The notes beneath the pieces were generated by a model that was not told the origin of the DNA, did no database searches, and was given only the letters and a program-made list of their open reading frames with translations. Both the position numbers and the translations under genes were made by a program. DNA of 14,325 bases, taken from JBFKUL01 sp041635755. GTDB lineage: Bacteria; Pseudomonadota; Gammaproteobacteria; Burkholderiales; SG8-39. Of the stretch, positions 6,833 to 14,325 are shown one piece after another; positions within the stretch are counted from its first letter, which is position 1, and each line of letters opens with the position of its first letter. Location: positions 1-14,325 of the forward strand of contig JBFKUL010000055.1 of assembly GCA_041635755.1 (NCBI GenBank), given 5' to 3'.

Positions 6833-7177
6833 CTAGCGCAACTCCACCGTCTTGTCGGCGACCGAGATGCGCTCCGCGCGCAACTCCTCGGTCTTGTCCC
6901 GGTTCGGATAGCCCTCGACGGTTATCATGGTCCCCGCCACCAGGGCTTCGCGCGCCAGGCCGCGTCGGTCCATGCGCGAGGGCGGTGCGAGCACCACGTG
7001 CCAGACCTTGCCCTGCGCCTCGAGGCGCACGTAGCCGTGCGGATGCTCGTAGCCGGATTCAAGCACCTTGCCCGCGAGCTTGAGCGGCTTGTCCTGGTCA
7101 TACTCGCTCCAGCCGTGGTGCGCCTGCAGCGCGAGCGGCAGCGCGGCAAGCGCCGTAGCCATCAGCATTCGTGTCAT
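6833..7177 (-). CDS. DUF6152-like exported protein
   Basis: The 114-residue protein begins with a clear signal peptide: positive MTR, a hydrophobic core LMATALAALPLAL, and a likely cleavage after LQA. The mature part starts HHGWSEYDQDKPLKLAGKV, typical of the DUF6152 family of small periplasmic proteins, which usually begin with a His-His-x-Trp/Phe motif; the mature chain then looks like a small beta-rich OB-like domain. The ATG at 7177 has GAGGA eight bases upstream and overlaps the Nudix stop codon (ATGA, four bases), so translation is probably coupled. The gene lies between the Nudix gene and the DUF6644-like membrane protein. Function is unknown; an envelope or periplasmic role follows from the signal peptide only. 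Confidence 0.82.
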   Translation of the reverse strand: MTRMLMATALAALPLALQAHHGWSEYDQDKPLKLAGKVLESGYEHPHGYVRLEAQGKVWHVVLAPPSRMDRRGLAREALVAGTMITVEGYPNRDKTEELRAERISVADKTVELR

Positions 7178-7650
7178 GTCAGCGTCCTCGACTTGAGCCA
7201 GTCCGCCACCGCGAGACCGGTGCCGAAGTCCCATGGGCGCAGCTTGTGCGGCGCGATCCTGCGGTAGGCGGCGAGCTCCTCGTTCAGCCGGATGGTGCCC
7301 GCCGCCGGCACATGGTACGCGATGATGAGCTCGTTGCGGCGCTCGAAAGGATATACGCCGACGAAGTGCGTGGCGGACGCTTCGAGATCGAGCTCCTCGC
7401 GCACCTCGCGCACGACGCCCGAGGCCGGCGTCTCGCCCTTTTCCAGAAAGCCGGTGATCAGCCCGAACATCTTCTCGGGCCAGTCCCTGTTGCGCGCCAG
7501 GATCACCTCGCCCTCGTGCTCGACGATCGCCGCCACCACCGGCACCGGGTTGTCCCAGTGCACGTAGCCGCAGGCGCAAGCGCGGCGCTGGTCCGCGCGC
7601 GCGGCGAGCGGCGCCGCGCACTGCGGGCAGAACCTATACGCGCTCGCCAA
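7174..7650 (-). CDS. Nudix hydrolase with N-terminal zinc ribbon, TTG start
   Basis: The 158-residue protein has a short zinc-ribbon-like N-terminus (C8-P-Q-C11 and C25-A-C27) and a Nudix box at 67-89, GFLEKGETPASGVVREVREELDL. The catalytic Glu residues of REVREE are intact, and the usual final Gly is Asp (D88). Such NudC-like or YfcD-like enzymes hydrolyse nucleoside diphosphates linked to another group, with Mg2+; the substrate cannot be told here. I see only a TTG at 7650 as a start that preserves the Cys motif; GAAGG lies six bases before it. The start sits inside the last codons of alaS (17-base overlap), so the gene is probably translationally coupled to alaS. The second Cys pair is C-x-C rather than the common C-x-x-C. 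Confidence 0.88.
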   Translation of the reverse strand: MASAYRFCPQCAAPLAARADQRRACACGYVHWDNPVPVVAAIVEHEGEVILARNRDWPEKMFGLITGFLEKGETPASGVVREVREELDLEASATHFVGVYPFERRNELIIAYHVPAAGTIRLNEELAAYRRIAPHKLRPWDFGTGLAVADWLKSRTLT

Positions 7651-10252
7651 CCCAGGCCTTCACCGACTGCAGCGCCGCCGGCAGCTTGCCCGGCTCGGTG
7701 CCGCCGGCCTGCGCCATGTCCGCGCGCCCGCCGCCCTTGCCGCCGACCTGCTGCGCAACGAAATTGACCAGCTCGCCGGCCTTCACCCTGGCGGTGAGGT
7801 CCGCGGTGACGCCCGCTACGAGCGAAACTTTGTCGCCGTTTACCGAGCCGAGCACGATGGCGGCCGACTTGAGCCGGTCCTTGAGCTTGTCAAGCGTCTC
7901 GCGCAGGGTCTTTGCGTCGGCGCCGTCGAGCGCTGCGGCGAGCACCTTGGCGCCCTTCACCTCGACGGCCTGCTCCGCCAGATCCTCGCCCTGGCTCGAG
8001 GCGAGCTTCGATTTCATGCGCGCGAGCTCGCGCTCGAGCTGGCGCACGCTGTCGAGCACCTGGGCGATCTTCGCGCCGACCTCGGTCGCCGGCGACTTGA
8101 GTGCGGCCGCCGCCTCGTGCAGGCGTGTTTCCTGCTCCTGCACCCAGGCGAGCGCGCCCTCGCCGGTGACCGCCTCGACGCGCCGGATGCCGGCGGCGAC
8201 GCCCGACTCGGACACGATCTTGAAGAAGCCGATGTCGCCGGTGCGCGTGACGTGCGTGCCGCCGCAAAGCTCGGTCGAGACATCCCCCATCGTCAGCACC
8301 CGCACCTCGTCGCCGTACTTGTCGCCGAAAAACGCCAGCGCGCCCGCCTTGATCGCATCGTCGAACTTCATGATGCGCGCGCCTACCTCGAGGTTGCGGC
8401 GCACGGCGCCGTTCACCAGCGCCTCGACCTTGCGGATCTCCTCCGCGCTCATCGGCTGCGAGTGCGAGAAGTCGAAGCGCGTGCGGTTGGCGTCGACCAG
8501 CGAGCCTTTCTGCTGCACATGCTTGCCGAGCACGCTGCGCAGGGCCGAATGCATCAGGTGCGTGGCCGAGTGGTTCCACATCGTGCGCCTGCGCGACGCG
8601 ACATCGACCTGCGCGCGCAGCTCGTCGCCGACCTTGAGCCGCCCGGTCATCTGCCTGCCGTGGTGGCCGAACACCTCGGCCTGAATCTTCTGCGTGTCGG
8701 CCACCGCAAAGGTGCCCGCCGGACCGACCATCTCGCCGCGGTCGCCCACTTGACCGCCGGATTCGGCATAAAAGGGCGTTTTGTCGAGCACCACGACGCC
8801 GCGATCGCCCGCCTCGAGCGCTTCGACCTGCGTGCCCTCGCGATACAGCGCGATTGCCTTGGCGCGCAGTTCGAGCATGTCGTAGCCGAGGAACTCGGTT
8901 CTGCCGCCCGCATAGTCGAGCCCGGCGCTCGCCGAGAAGCGGCTCGCTGCGCGCGCGCGTTCGCGCTGCGCTTCCATCGCCGCTTCGAAGCCGGCCATGT
9001 CGATACGCACGTCGCGCTCACGGCAGATATCGGCGGTCAGATCGACCGGGAAGCCGAAGGTGTCGTACAGGCGAAACACGGTCTCGCCGTCGAGCAGCTT
9101 TTCGCCGGAGGCAAGCGCGCCCTCGAGCACGCCCATGCCGTTCTCGAGCGTCTCGGCGAAGCGCTCCTCCTCCTGCTTGAGGATCTGCGCGACGTGGAAC
9201 TTGCCGGCGCTCAATTCCGGGTAGGCCGCGCCCATGACGCGATCGAGGTCGGCGACGATCTTGTGGAAGAACGGCCTCTTCTGGCCGAGCTTGTAGCCGT
9301 GACGAATAGCGCGCCGGATGATGCGCCGGAGCACGTAACCGCGTCCCTCGTTGCCCGGAATCACGCCGTCCACGATCAGAAAGCTGCAGGCGCGGATGTG
9401 GTCGGCGATCACGTTCAGCGATGGGTTCTTGTGCGTGCTCACGCCGGTTTCGCGCGCGGCCGCCTTGATCAGGTCCTGGAACAGATCGATCTCGTAGTTC
9501 GAATGCATGTGCTGCAGCACTGCGGCGATGCGCTCGAGGCCCATGCCAGTGTCGACCGAGGGCTTGGGCAGCGGATGCATTACGCCCTTCTCGTCGCGGT
9601 TGAACTGCATGAATACGAGGTTCCAGATCTCGATGTAGCGGTCGCCGTCCGCCTCCGGCGAACCCGGCGGGCCGCCGGGAATGCCTTCGCCATGGTCATA
9701 GAAGATCTCGCTGCACGGGCCGCACGGACCGGTGTCGGCCATCTGCCAGAAGTTGTCGGACTGGTACTTCTGGCCGCCAGGCTTGTCGCCGATGCGCACG
9801 ATGCGGCTCCTGGGCACGCCGATGTCTTTCGCCCAGATGTCGTAGGCCTCGTCGTCGGTCTGGTAGACGGTGACCCAGAGCCGGTCCTTGGGCAGCTTGT
9901 AGACGTTGGTCAGCAGGTCCCAAGAGTACGGGATCGCTTCCTTCTTGAAATAGTCGCCGAACGAGAAATTGCCCAGCATCTCGAAGAAGGTGTGGTGGCG
10001 CGCGGTGTAGCCGACGTTCTCGAGGTCATTGTGCTTGCCGCCGGCGCGCACGCAGCGCTGCGAGGTCGTGGCGCGCGAGTACGGGCGCTTCTCTTTGCCG
10101 AGAAACACGTCCTTGAACTGCACCATGCCCGAGTTGGTGAACAGCAGCGTCGGATCGTTTGCGGGCACGAGCGGGCTCGAGGCGACGATGGCGTGGCCCT
10201 TGGCCTTGAAGTACTCGAGAAAACTCGTGCGGATGTCGGCGCTTTTCATCAT
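7634..10252 (-). CDS. alaS: Alanyl-tRNA synthetase
   Basis: At 872 residues it is close to the E. coli enzyme (about 876) and appears complete. It charges tRNA-Ala in the cytosol and clears mischarged Ser and Gly. The class II catalytic domain opens with SADIRTSFLEYFKAKGH and has VPANDPTLLFTNSGMVQFKDVFLG. The editing domain has HSATH at about 561-565 and CGGTH at about 660-664, which together supply the zinc ligands. A coiled-coil region follows, and the C-Ala domain ends with GGKGGGRADMAQAGG. Two consecutive ATGs (10252 and 10249) are possible starts; neither has a strong ribosome-binding site. A -10-like TACAAT lies at 10284-10279 on the minus strand without a good -35. In E. coli alaS also follows recA and recX; here two genes separate them. 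Confidence 0.98.
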   Translation of the reverse strand: MMKSADIRTSFLEYFKAKGHAIVASSPLVPANDPTLLFTNSGMVQFKDVFLGKEKRPYSRATTSQRCVRAGGKHNDLENVGYTARHHTFFEMLGNFSFGDYFKKEAIPYSWDLLTNVYKLPKDRLWVTVYQTDDEAYDIWAKDIGVPRSRIVRIGDKPGGQKYQSDNFWQMADTGPCGPCSEIFYDHGEGIPGGPPGSPEADGDRYIEIWNLVFMQFNRDEKGVMHPLPKPSVDTGMGLERIAAVLQHMHSNYEIDLFQDLIKAAARETGVSTHKNPSLNVIADHIRACSFLIVDGVIPGNEGRGYVLRRIIRRAIRHGYKLGQKRPFFHKIVADLDRVMGAAYPELSAGKFHVAQILKQEEERFAETLENGMGVLEGALASGEKLLDGETVFRLYDTFGFPVDLTADICRERDVRIDMAGFEAAMEAQRERARAASRFSASAGLDYAGGRTEFLGYDMLELRAKAIALYREGTQVEALEAGDRGVVVLDKTPFYAESGGQVGDRGEMVGPAGTFAVADTQKIQAEVFGHHGRQMTGRLKVGDELRAQVDVASRRRTMWNHSATHLMHSALRSVLGKHVQQKGSLVDANRTRFDFSHSQPMSAEEIRKVEALVNGAVRRNLEVGARIMKFDDAIKAGALAFFGDKYGDEVRVLTMGDVSTELCGGTHVTRTGDIGFFKIVSESGVAAGIRRVEAVTGEGALAWVQEQETRLHEAAAALKSPATEVGAKIAQVLDSVRQLERELARMKSKLASSQGEDLAEQAVEVKGAKVLAAALDGADAKTLRETLDKLKDRLKSAAIVLGSVNGDKVSLVAGVTADLTARVKAGELVNFVAQQVGGKGGGRADMAQAGGTEPGKLPAALQSVKAWVGERV

Positions 10253-10325
10253 GCAACGCGGGTCAAGAGCAACCGCTCATTGTAAAGGAAGCCCCCGGGG
10301 CGGCCGACCCCTGAGCGCTCCCGAG

Positions 10326-10664
10326 TTACGCCGCCAGCCGTCCGTACTTAGCGAGCCGCAGACGGATCGCGCCCTGCGTGCGCTGGTGCGCTGCCGCCAG
10401 CTCGCCGAGCGAGCGGCCGGCATCGAACGCGGCGAGCAGACTGCGATCCTCGGCCTCGCTCCACGGTGCGCCCATGTTGCGCGGCTGCTCGGCGCGGCGC
10501 CGCTCGGCGCGCCCGGATTGCTCGAGCGCGGCAGCCGCCGCGTAGAGCGCGCGCACCATGGTCGGCCGCTGGTAGGCGCTTTCGCGCGGGAACATCTCCC
10601 CGCTGTCCGGGTCGATGCCCTCGGCGAGCGAACGCACGATCGCCAATGCCTGATTCGGGTCCAT
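10326..10664 (-). CDS. Small two-part protein with a putative SANT/HTH-like DNA-binding end
   Basis: I do not recognise a named family for the 112-residue product. Residues 1-48 (GIDPDSGEMFPRESAYQRPTMVRALYAAAAALE in part) resemble an N-terminal module seen in small proteobacterial proteins of unknown function. A basic Arg-rich linker follows (51-63). Residues 65-110 begin APWSEAEDRSLLAAFDAG and end RTQGAIRLRLAKYG, the W ... EED ... L ... RT-x-AI-x-x-RL layout of Myb/SANT-like and related helix-turn-helix domains. DNA binding is therefore plausible but not shown. The start is the ATG at 10664, preceded by AGGGGGTGAT (9 of 10 to the perfect anti-16S complement), rather than the GTG at 10673, which lies inside that site. 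It sits alone between the RraA-like gene and alaS on the same strand. Confidence 0.72.
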   Translation of the reverse strand: MDPNQALAIVRSLAEGIDPDSGEMFPRESAYQRPTMVRALYAAAAALEQSGRAERRRAEQPRNMGAPWSEAEDRSLLAAFDAGRSLGELAAAHQRTQGAIRLRLAKYGRLAA

Positions 10665-10668
10665 CCCT

Positions 10669-10678
10669 ATCACCCCCT
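10669..10678 (-). promoter_or_regulatory. Strong Shine-Dalgarno site of the small HTH-like protein
   Basis: AGGGGGTGAT on the minus strand matches AGGAGGTGAT at nine of ten positions and ends four bases before the ATG at 10664. It overlaps and so rules out the in-frame GTG at 10673 as the start. Confidence 0.65.
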
Positions 10679-10739
10679 TTGCGCGTGTCGCGTCTTCTGC
10701 TCAACGCAATCACTCGGTCGGCGGATGACAGTGATGCTC

Positions 10740-10769
10740 GAGTGCGACCTACGCGATATCGGCGCACTC
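10740..10769. repeat. 7-bp inverted repeat overlapping the RraA-like stop codon
   Basis: GAGTGCG (10740-10746) and CGCACTC (10763-10769) are perfect complements around a 16-base centre that itself contains CGATATCG. The structure overlaps the stop codon of the upstream gene and could protect its 3' end. No T tract follows. Confidence 0.35.
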
Positions 10770-11451
10770 AATCGACGAAGCGCACACGTCCCGCGAACGC
10801 CGCCGGATCCCAGAAACGGAACGCCTCGCCGCGCTTGAGGCGGCGCTCGGCCTCGGCCTCCTTCTTCTCGACGTTCTTGAGGTTCTTCGCCACGGCGCGC
10901 GTCTCGGCGAGGGGAACGGCCACGACGCCGTCGCGGTCACCAACCACCATGTCGCCCGGGCCGACGAACACGCCGCCGCAGGTGACCCCGGTATTGATCT
11001 CGCCCGGTCCGTTGCGAAACCCCGAATTCGGCGTCACCCCGCGCGCGAAAATCGGCAAGCCCGTTCGCAGCAGCCCCGGCACGTCGCGCACCAGCCCGTC
11101 GCAAACGACTGCCGCGACGCCTTTGCGTTTCGCAACGTGGGCCCAGATGTCGCCGACGGTGGCGGAGCCGCGGCTGCCGGCAGTGCCGATGACGATGACG
11201 TCACCCGGCTTGACGTAATCGAGGATCGCCATCGCGGCGAGAATATCGGAAGGCGCACAGAACGCGGTCACCGCGGCGCCGCAGAAGCGCATTTCGGGCA
11301 CCAGCGGCTTGATGCCGAAATCGAGGCAGCCGCGACCGTTGTAGGCATCGGTGACGAAGCCGCTCGGGCGCCCCTCGAACGCGGCACGCAGGCTGGACGT
11401 GGGACGGCGGATCTTGCGGCGAATGCTGAGCGCGATGGGTTCTCCGATCAT
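10768..11451 (-). CDS. RraA-like / HMG-type aldolase family protein
   Basis: The 227-residue protein matches the RraA fold family, which includes 4-hydroxy-4-methyl-2-oxoglutarate (HMG)/4-carboxy-4-hydroxy-2-oxoadipate aldolases and the RNase E inhibitor RraA. Key stretches are GDVIVIG (83-89), G100 to R122-D123 in CDGLVRDV (the G-x20-R-D aldolase signature), GLPIFARG (131-138) and VGDRDGVVAVP (170-180). With that signature and the divalent-metal Asp present, an aldolase or oxaloacetate decarboxylase activity is more likely than RNase E inhibition, but the substrate is open. The C-terminal 40 residues form a charged helix beyond the core. GGAGGT lies nine bases before the ATG at 11451. It follows recX by 78 bases and may have its own promoter (TATGAT at 11502-11497). 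Confidence 0.88.
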   Translation of the reverse strand: MIGEPIALSIRRKIRRPTSSLRAAFEGRPSGFVTDAYNGRGCLDFGIKPLVPEMRFCGAAVTAFCAPSDILAAMAILDYVKPGDVIVIGTAGSRGSATVGDIWAHVAKRKGVAAVVCDGLVRDVPGLLRTGLPIFARGVTPNSGFRNGPGEINTGVTCGGVFVGPGDMVVGDRDGVVAVPLAETRAVAKNLKNVEKKEAEAERRLKRGEAFRFWDPAAFAGRVRFVD

Positions 11452-11476
11452 GGCGTAGTACCTCCGGCGAGTGAAT

Positions 11477-11492
11477 GGGCTCGGGCGAGCCC
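11477..11492. repeat. Perfect inverted repeat near the RraA-like gene's possible transcription start
   Basis: GGGCTCG-GG-CGAGCCC has 7-base arms. On the minus strand it begins four bases after a -10-like TATGAT (11502-11497), for which no clear -35 exists, and lies 25 bases before the RraA-like ATG. It could be an operator, a 5' stem-loop, or a structure at the end of the recX message. Confidence 0.4.
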
Positions 11493-11529
11493 GCGCATCA
11501 TAGCGCGCCGGTCCGGCGGTGCTCGCGCC

Positions 11530-12009
11530 TCAATCCTCGTCGGCATCGCGCCCGAGCGCGGCGCGAATCACTTCTGCCGAAAAACCGCGCTGCTGGAGAA
11601 AGCGCACGCGCTTGGCGCGCTCCTCGCGCGTCGCGGGCGCCGAGGCGTAGCGCCTGCGAAGGATGCTGCGCGCGCGCCCCAGGTCACCGGCGCGCGCCGT
11701 CTCCGCGATGCGCTCGGCAGTTTCCTGGGCAATGCCCTTGGAACGCAAATCGAGCCGGATGCGCGCCGCGCCGTACTTGCGCGCGAGCACATGTGCGCGC
11801 TCTTCGGCATAGCGTTCGTCGGACAGTTGCGCGCGCCGCGCCAAATCGTCGAGCAGCGCCTCGAGCGCCTCGCGCGAACCGGCGCGCGGCGCGAGCTTGC
11901 GGGCGAGCTCGGCGCGGGAGTGCTCGCGCCGCGCGAGCAGGCGCAGCGCACGCGCCTTGAGCTCCTGCGCCGTGTCCGGTGCGGCGGGATCGCTACGGCC
12001 CCGCCGCAT
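11530..12009 (-). CDS. recX: Regulatory protein RecX
   Basis: The 159-residue, mostly helical protein is of normal RecX length. It shows the family's tandem three-helix repeats: ALRLLARREHSRAELARKL (about 21-39), DERYAEERAHVLARKYGAARIRLDLRSKGI (about 64-93), and a last repeat with RVRFLQQRGFSAEVIRAAL. RecX binds RecA filaments and limits their growth and activity. The ATG at 12009 starts three bases after the recA stop, so the two genes are cotranscribed and probably made in a fixed ratio. The C-terminus is acidic (GRDADED). Confidence 0.95.
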   Translation of the reverse strand: MRRGRSDPAAPDTAQELKARALRLLARREHSRAELARKLAPRAGSREALEALLDDLARRAQLSDERYAEERAHVLARKYGAARIRLDLRSKGIAQETAERIAETARAGDLGRARSILRRRYASAPATREERAKRVRFLQQRGFSAEVIRAALGRDADED

Positions 12010-12012
12010 GGT

Positions 12013-13083
<1,071 letters not shown>

Positions 13084-13161
13084 GATGTCCCTCTGTTCTT
13101 GTGCCGTTGGCATCTGCGGCAGGCGGTTCCCCCAAGGGGCCGGACCCGGGCCAACACCGGA

Positions 13162-13181
13162 TACTGTATAAACGTCCATGT
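13162..13181. promoter_or_regulatory. LexA-box-like site upstream of recA, with one degenerate half
   Basis: The plus-strand site begins TACTGTATA, which equals the first nine bases of the E. coli-type LexA consensus. The other half keeps only CA of the ACAG core (CCAT at 13176-13179). On the minus strand it contains TATACAG, which could also serve as the recA -10. It lies about 80-100 bases before the recA ATG, as expected for SOS control. Confidence 0.6.
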
Positions 13182-13190
13182 ATTCTAACG

Positions 13191-13210
13191 GTTGACGCGG
13201 TGCTGTCAAC
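13191..13210. repeat. Inverted repeat GTTGAC-N8-GTCAAC in the recA/dehydrogenase divergent region
   Basis: Two perfect 6-base half-sites lie ten bases from the LexA-like site and about 55 bases before the dehydrogenase ATG. The spacing suits a dimeric helix-turn-helix regulator. TTGACG inside the left half is a possible -35, but no -10 at a normal distance is seen. Confidence 0.4.
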
Positions 13211-13265
13211 GGCCGCGGTGTAGCATTCGGCCTTCCCCAATCAGAACAATCCCTTGGAGATCGGC

Positions 13266-14141
13266 ATGGCGAAAATCGCGTTTCTCGGCATGGGCGTCAT
13301 GGGCTATCCCATGGCCGGCCACCTGGCGAAAAAGGGTAGCCACGACGTCACCGTCTACAACCGCTCGGCGGCCAAAGCGGCGCAATGGGCGAAGGAGTAC
13401 GGCGGCAAGACCGCGGCCAGCCCGCGCGAAGCGGCCAAGGACTGCGAGTTCGTGATGATGTGCGTCGGCAACGACGACGACGTGCGCTCGGTCGCCTACG
13501 GCGACAACGGCGCCCTCGCCGGAATGAAAAAGGGTGCGATCCTGGTCGACCACACCACCGCCTCGGCGATCCTCGCCCGCGAGCTCGACGCCCAGTGCAA
13601 AGAGAAGGGTCTGGGCTTCGTCGACGCCCCGGTCTCTGGCGGCCAGGCGGGCGCCGTTAACGGCCAGCTCGGCATCATGTGCGGGGGCAGCGAGGCGAGC
13701 TTCGGCAAGGTCAAGCCGGCGCTGGATCTGTACGCCAAGAGCTGCGTGCTGATCGGGCCGCCGGGCGCCGGCCAGCTCACCAAGATGGTGAACCAGATTG
13801 CCATCGCCGGTCTGCTGCAGGGCCTTGCGGAGGCGATCAACTTCGGCAAGCGCTCGGGGCTCGACATGGACAAGGTCCTGTCGGTCATTTCCAAGGGCGC
13901 GGCCCAGTCCTGGCAGATGGACAATCGCTGGAAGCCGATGAACGAGGTCAAGTTCGATGGCTTCGGTTTCGCCGTCGACTGGATGCGCAAGGACCTCGGC
14001 ATGTGCCTGGAGGAAGCGAAGAAAAACGGCGCCCGCCTGCCGGTCGCGGCGCTGGTCGACCAGTTCTATGCACAAGTGCAGGCGCGCGGCGGCAAGCGCT
14101 GGGATACCTGCTCGCTGATGCAGCTGCTCGCCAAGGACTGA
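13266..14141 (+). CDS. NAD(P)-dependent beta-hydroxyacid dehydrogenase (3-hydroxyisobutyrate / tartronate semialdehyde reductase family)
   Basis: The 291-residue enzyme has the N-terminal Rossmann motif FLGMGVMGYPMA (G8-x-G10-x-x-G13). YNRS (31-34) follows strand beta-2, where Arg suggests NADP(H) preference. The substrate motif DAPVSGGQAGA is at 120-130, and GAGQLTKMVNQ carries the catalytic K173 and nearby N176. The C-terminal all-helical domain is complete. The family reduces or oxidises short 3-hydroxy acids; the exact substrate (3-hydroxyisobutyrate, tartronate semialdehyde, glyoxylate or succinic semialdehyde) is not fixed by what I can see. The ATG at 13266 has GGAGA five bases upstream; a TTG at 13254 would overlap that site. 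It diverges from recA and is followed after 21 bases by a thioesterase-family gene, a likely operon. Confidence 0.9.
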   Translation: MAKIAFLGMGVMGYPMAGHLAKKGSHDVTVYNRSAAKAAQWAKEYGGKTAASPREAAKDCEFVMMCVGNDDDVRSVAYGDNGALAGMKKGAILVDHTTASAILARELDAQCKEKGLGFVDAPVSGGQAGAVNGQLGIMCGGSEASFGKVKPALDLYAKSCVLIGPPGAGQLTKMVNQIAIAGLLQGLAEAINFGKRSGLDMDKVLSVISKGAAQSWQMDNRWKPMNEVKFDGFGFAVDWMRKDLGMCLEEAKKNGARLPVAALVDQFYAQVQARGGKRWDTCSLMQLLAKD

Positions 14142-14162
14142 ACCGCGGACGGCCCGCTCGGC

Positions 14163-14325
14163 ATGGCCACCGTCGCCCCATCCTCGGCGCCGGCCGGCGC
14201 CGAGCCGCGCGCGGCCTATCCGCACTTCCTCGCTATTGCGACCCGCTGGCAGGACACCGACGCCTACGGGCACGTCAACAACGTCGTCTACTACAGCTTC
14301 TTCGATACCGTCATCAACCGCTACC
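14163..14325 (+). CDS. YbgC/4-hydroxybenzoyl-CoA thioesterase-like protein, 3' end cut by window edge
   Basis: Only the first 54 codons are in the window. After an Ala/Pro-rich N-terminus of about 20 residues, the sequence ATRWQDTDAYGHVNNVVYY (26-44) is the diagnostic start of the acyl-CoA thioesterase hotdog fold; an Asp of DTD is the expected catalytic residue and GHVNN is characteristic of this subgroup. It is followed by SFFDTVINRY, the beginning of the long helix. Such enzymes cleave acyl-CoA or aryl-CoA thioesters in the cytosol. The gene starts 21 bases after the dehydrogenase stop, so the two are probably cotranscribed and might serve the same catabolic route. Ribosome-binding sequence before the ATG is weak. 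Confidence 0.88.
   Translation, partial: MATVAPSSAPAGAEPRAAYPHFLAIATRWQDTDAYGHVNNVVYYSFFDTVINRY

Noticed and set aside
8117..10285. 722-codon plus-strand frame opposite alaS
   Set aside because: alaS on the other strand is unmistakable over its whole length, and the antisense product has no domain.
10285..10325. Intrinsic terminator or full promoter between the small HTH-like gene and alaS
   Set aside because: The G/C runs do not form a clean stem followed by T, and the TACAAT -10-like element has no -35 at normal spacing.
13084..13209. N-terminal extension of RecA by 42 residues
   Set aside because: RecA begins with the conserved MDDNKSKAL stretch right after a good ribosome-binding site, and the extension overlaps the promoter and LexA-like site.
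13206..14273. 355-codon minus-strand frame opposite the dehydrogenase
   Set aside because: The plus-strand dehydrogenase has all family motifs; the antisense frame has none.

Overview
The window is strongly GC-rich throughout. Its protein set (Lon-like stand-alone AAA ATPase, DUF6152/DUF6644-type pair, recA-recX, AroG-type DAHP synthase) looks like a betaproteobacterial chromosome, probably Burkholderiales-like or a related uncultured lineage. That placement is inferred from protein resemblance, not from a marker search. Gene density is high, no gap between genes exceeds about 210 bases, and I see no insertion sequence, CRISPR array, tRNA or rRNA.

Layout. Bases 1-2500 (minus strand) hold a compact three-gene operon: an ArsS-like radical SAM protein, a metallophosphoesterase-like protein translationally coupled to it, and a TVP38/TMEM64 membrane protein cut by the window edge. 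Bases 2594-3136 hold a single-domain cyclic-nucleotide-binding protein with its own likely sigma-70 promoter. Bases 3330-4602 hold a Phe-type DAHP synthase (aroG) preceded by an aromatic-rich leader peptide, an antiterminator and an intrinsic terminator. Bases 4653-5084 encode a PaaI-like thioesterase. Divergent from it, 5288-6298 (plus) encodes a Lon-like AAA+ ATPase with no protease domain.

From 6343 to 13083 everything is on the minus strand: recA-recX, an RraA-like aldolase-family protein, a small putative DNA-binding protein, alaS, a Nudix hydrolase, a DUF6152-like exported protein and a DUF6644-like membrane protein. recA, recX and alaS are neighbours in E. coli too; here two genes lie between recX and alaS. 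Divergent from recA on the plus strand are a beta-hydroxyacid dehydrogenase (13266-14141) and the start of a YbgC-like thioesterase (14163 to the edge).

The most notable element is upstream of aroG. A 22-codon ORF at 4602-4534 has the run FFFWFGFYF at residues 5-13. It is followed by two mutually exclusive RNA pairings: a 9-bp antiterminator and a 10-bp terminator stem with a nine-U tract, ending 23 bases before the aroG start codon. This has all the parts of a ribosome-mediated attenuator, and its codons cover all three end products of the pathway that AroG begins. The AroG sequence also keeps the residues of the E. coli AroG Phe-binding pocket, so both enzyme and leader point to phenylalanine.
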